Shown here piece by piece: positions 62,290 through 64,000 of a stretch of 64,000 nucleotides of DNA. Origin of the DNA: Brevundimonas subvibrioides (GTDB lineage Bacteria > Pseudomonadota > Alphaproteobacteria > Caulobacterales > Caulobacteraceae); NCBI RefSeq assembly GCF_027271155.1, contig NZ_CP114542.1, positions 2,108,001-2,172,000 of the forward strand, written 5' to 3'. The notes beneath the pieces were generated by a model. That model saw only the letters and a list, made by a program, of their open reading frames with translations, did no database searches and was not told the origin of the DNA. Made by a program: the position numbers and the translations under genes. The number at the start of each line of letters is the position of its first letter. The stretch's first letter is position 1.

Positions 62290-63027
62290 TCAAACCTCGC
62301 CGTCGGCCAGCGCGCGGAGCCTGTCCGGCTGTTCGATGCGGATTTCCGTGAGGGACACCAGCCGGATCACGCCCTGTGTCTTCAAGCGGGTGAAGACCCG
62401 GCTGACGGTCTCGATGGTCAGTCCGAGATAGTCGGCGATCTCGGAGCGCGTCATGGGCAGGTGGACACGGCCCGACGGTCCCGGCCGCGCAGGGTCATGG
62501 TTCGGCATCTCCAGCAGGAAGGTCGAGACCCGTTCGACCGCCGTCTTGCGTCCGAGCAGCAGGATCTGGTTCTGCGCCGCCGCCAGTTCATGGTTGGCCC
62601 GATCCAGAAGGGCGGTCTCCAGCGCCGGTGTCTCGCGGATCAGCGTCCGGTAATCACTCTTGCGGAACCTGCACGCCGTGACCGGTTCGATCGCCTCGGC
62701 CGAGAACACATACAGATCGCCGGTCGCAAGGCCCAGAAAGTCGCCCGCAAACAGGAAGCCGGTGATTTGCCGACGGCCATCGGACAGCAGCCTGTAGACC
62801 CGGACCGAACCTGAGGTGATGTTGAACACATGCCGGGCCGGATCATCGGCACGGATCAGGGTGTCACCGCCATTCAGCACCAGATGCTCCGCCAGCGCAT
62901 CGAGACGGCTGAGATCGGCATCGTCGATACTGGCGCAGACGCTGAACGGACGGGCACCACAGCTATTGCAGGCATTGCTCCGCCGACGGTCTGCACAACC
63001 GGCCGGGAGAGCCTTCAGCTCCAGCAT
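62290..63027 (-). CDS. fnrL: Fnr-type [4Fe-4S] oxygen-sensing transcriptional regulator
   Basis: The 245-aa CRP/FNR protein has an N-terminal cysteine set (GCADRRRSNACNSCGARPFSVC) and a further Cys in VTACRFRK, as in oxygen-sensing FNR. A cyclic-nucleotide-like barrel follows (about 30-150), then a C-terminal HTH with MTRSEIADYLGLTIETVSRV, whose ETVSR reads TTGAT-type boxes. The frame is open to 63126, but I chose the ATG at 63027. It has GGAGG at the right spacing and matches FnrL length, and an FNR box falls inside the longer version. It probably controls ccoN, hemN and itself. Confidence 0.92.
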   Translation of the reverse strand: MLELKALPAGCADRRRSNACNSCGARPFSVCASIDDADLSRLDALAEHLVLNGGDTLIRADDPARHVFNITSGSVRVYRLLSDGRRQITGFLFAGDFLGLATGDLYVFSAEAIEPVTACRFRKSDYRTLIRETPALETALLDRANHELAAAQNQILLLGRKTAVERVSTFLLEMPNHDPARPGPSGRVHLPMTRSEIADYLGLTIETVSRVFTRLKTQGVIRLVSLTEIRIEQPDRLRALADGEV

Positions 63028-63081
63028 GCTCGGGTCCTCCTTGTCGTCGAGGGTGTGGGCATATTCCTCGCACACGATTGT

Positions 63082-63095
63082 TTGAGCGAGATCAA
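63082..63095. promoter_or_regulatory. FNR box between fnrL and a divergent gene
   Basis: TTGAGCGAGATCAA matches TTGAT-N4-ATCAA in nine of ten defined bases. It lies 55 nt before the fnrL start at 63027 and 35 nt before the divergent start at 63130. That fits autoregulation and control of the neighbour. Confidence 0.7.
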
Positions 63096-63129
63096 TGCGG
63101 GGCGTCGACATTGAGGCAAAACTCATCGG

Positions 63130-63552
63130 ATGACCATTGTGGTGAAACCCATGGAGTCAAATGAGTTGGCCGACGGGCTCGTCCTGGCCCGCCTCGGTCA
63201 TGCGCCATTCGACGAACGGGCTTTGCGCGACGAGCTGGAGACCCTTGCCGATGAAACCGTCGACGGTGGGGCCTTGCTCGCCCGGAACGGTGCGGGACGT
63301 CCCTGCGGATTGATCCTCTATCGTATTTTGATTGTGCAGGGCGGTCGGCCGAGCCTGCAGATCGTTCGACTGGTCGCTTTCGACCTCACGGATCCCCAGC
63401 CGATCGCGGACGCACTGGTGGATGAGGTCTTTCGGCTAGCCTGCGCCCAGGGGTGCGAAACCCTGCGTACCGTCCGCTTCCTGACCACGCCGGCGGACAC
63501 GATCGCAGCCGTGCGCGCGGCCAGTGTCGCCGAGCTCCACAGCATTTTCTGA
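63130..63552 (+). CDS. Hypothetical protein, candidate FNR-regulon member
   Basis: The 140-aa soluble protein (MTIVVKPMESNELADGLVLA...) has alternating helix/strand character (GLILYRILIVQGGRPSLQIV, EVFRLACAQGCETLRTVRFL). It loosely recalls an acetyltransferase (GNAT-like) fold, but no acetyl-CoA motif is clear. It starts 35 nt from a good FNR box shared with fnrL. Function unknown. Confidence 0.65.
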   Translation: MTIVVKPMESNELADGLVLARLGHAPFDERALRDELETLADETVDGGALLARNGAGRPCGLILYRILIVQGGRPSLQIVRLVAFDLTDPQPIADALVDEVFRLACAQGCETLRTVRFLTTPADTIAAVRAASVAELHSIF

Positions 63553-63596
63553 GGTTTGATTTCCTCAAGGCCGGCCGCGACATCGGCTACTGCCAC

Positions 63597-63836
63597 ATGG
63601 AAAAGCTGGCGAACCTGGAGGCCCTGCCACCGTTCGGTTTCACCGTGTCCAATCCCGATTTCCGCGACGTGGGGTCGACCTGCATAGCCGAACGCCGGGC
63701 GATCGAAATGCTGGACGAGGGCGCATCCCGCACCAGCTTCATGACGTTCGGGGACAGGGGCCGGATGGAGTGCGTATCGGCCGAAGGCAGTGTCCTGTTC
63801 GGGCCGATCGATCAGACCGTCCGAGGGACACCCTAA
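63597..63836 (+). CDS. Hypothetical short protein
   Basis: The 79-aa frame (MEKLANLEALPPFGFTVSNP...) starts at ATG 63597, 44 nt after the preceding gene, with a weak ribosome site. The frame is open further upstream (RFDFLKAGRDIGYCH) without a start codon, so the reading frame may have been longer before the 63552 stop. It has no signal peptide, membrane segment or known motif. It may be co-transcribed with 63130-63552. Confidence 0.45.
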   Translation: MEKLANLEALPPFGFTVSNPDFRDVGSTCIAERRAIEMLDEGASRTSFMTFGDRGRMECVSAEGSVLFGPIDQTVRGTP

Positions 63837-63896
63837 CTCCAGACTCTGTTGGCTCCTGACATGCCATGACGACCGCCCGGGCAAGGGTTCATGGGG

Positions 63897-64000
63897 TCAG
63901 AATGGTCTGCCGATAAACAGATAGACGGCCCGGCGATCGTCTTCGGCCTGGCCATAGGCCAGAAACGCCGGGCCCAGAATTGTGTCCGCCCCGACGTACA
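63897..64000 (-). CDS. C-terminus of an outer-membrane beta-barrel protein (possibly patatin-like phospholipase), partial
   Basis: The reverse strand reads YVGADTILGPAFLAYGQAED and then DDRRAVYLFIGRPF and a stop at 63897. The alternating pattern with terminal Phe is an outer-membrane barrel assembly signal. LGPAFLAYG...YLFIGRPF resembles the barrel end of patatin-like phospholipases of the PlpD/RssA type. Most of the gene lies beyond the window. Confidence 0.55.
   Translation of the reverse strand, partial: YVGADTILGPAFLAYGQAEDDRRAVYLFIGRPF

Noticed and set aside
63027..63126. Longer N-terminus of the Fnr-type regulator
   Set aside because: The extra 33 residues contain an FNR box in their DNA, lack a ribosome site and are not found in FnrL proteins. 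The internal ATG has GGAGG.

Overview
The window reads as chromosomal DNA of a high-GC alphaproteobacterium of the Caulobacterales, most likely Brevundimonas-like. The basis is the close resemblance of the sugar dehydrogenase/dehydratase pair to Caulobacter XylB/XylD, the style of the TonB-dependent receptor, and the cbb3-oxidase/FNR gene arrangement. No rRNA, tRNA or CRISPR array was seen.

Region A (1-12.4 kb) is a galactan/galactose catabolic locus next to IS6-family insertion sequences. It encodes a GH53 endo-galactanase, a Tat-exported GH2 beta-galactosidase, a vSGLT-like Na+/galactose symporter, an NAD-dependent aldose dehydrogenase, an IlvD/EDD sugar-acid dehydratase, a 2-keto-3-deoxy-galactonate kinase, a KDPGal aldolase and an IclR regulator. 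Together these make a De Ley-Doudoroff galactose pathway. A TonB receptor between the two glycosidases has been deleted down to its first and last codons.

Region B (12.4-37.9 kb) is an accessory island full of IS6 transposase copies and fragments and long direct repeats. At its centre is a compact, intact T4SS operon in the order virB2-B3-B4-B6-B8-B9-B10-B11 plus a second virB2. It has no virB1, virB5, virB7, virD4 or relaxase gene. It is flanked by two operons of Sec-exported split Rhs proteins. Each operon has a first gene with one YD repeat (plus adhesion-like domains in the intact copy), a secreted Rhs N-half, a secreted Rhs core with a variable toxin tip, and a candidate immunity gene. 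The tips look like an ART-type toxin and an M91-type zinc peptidase. A third protein with signal peptide and one YD repeat carries a bulb-lectin domain. The gene set and order recall the pertussis-toxin exporter Ptl, which suggests an undescribed T4SS/Rhs toxin system.

Region C (37.9-50.3 kb) is a second polysaccharide-use locus: a lipoprotein aldose epimerase, a large LamG-type secreted protein, a GH105-like lipoprotein, an alginate-lyase-fold protein, a TonB receptor and a lipoprotein with a probable toroid fold. Two near-identical palindromic operator-like sites lie upstream of its two main transcription units.

Region D (50.4-64 kb) is a microaerobic respiration cluster: ccoNOQP-GHIS, hemA, ompW, hemN and an Fnr-type regulator. 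FNR/FixK-like boxes lie in at least three of its promoters. The window ends in the C-terminus of an outer-membrane beta-barrel protein.
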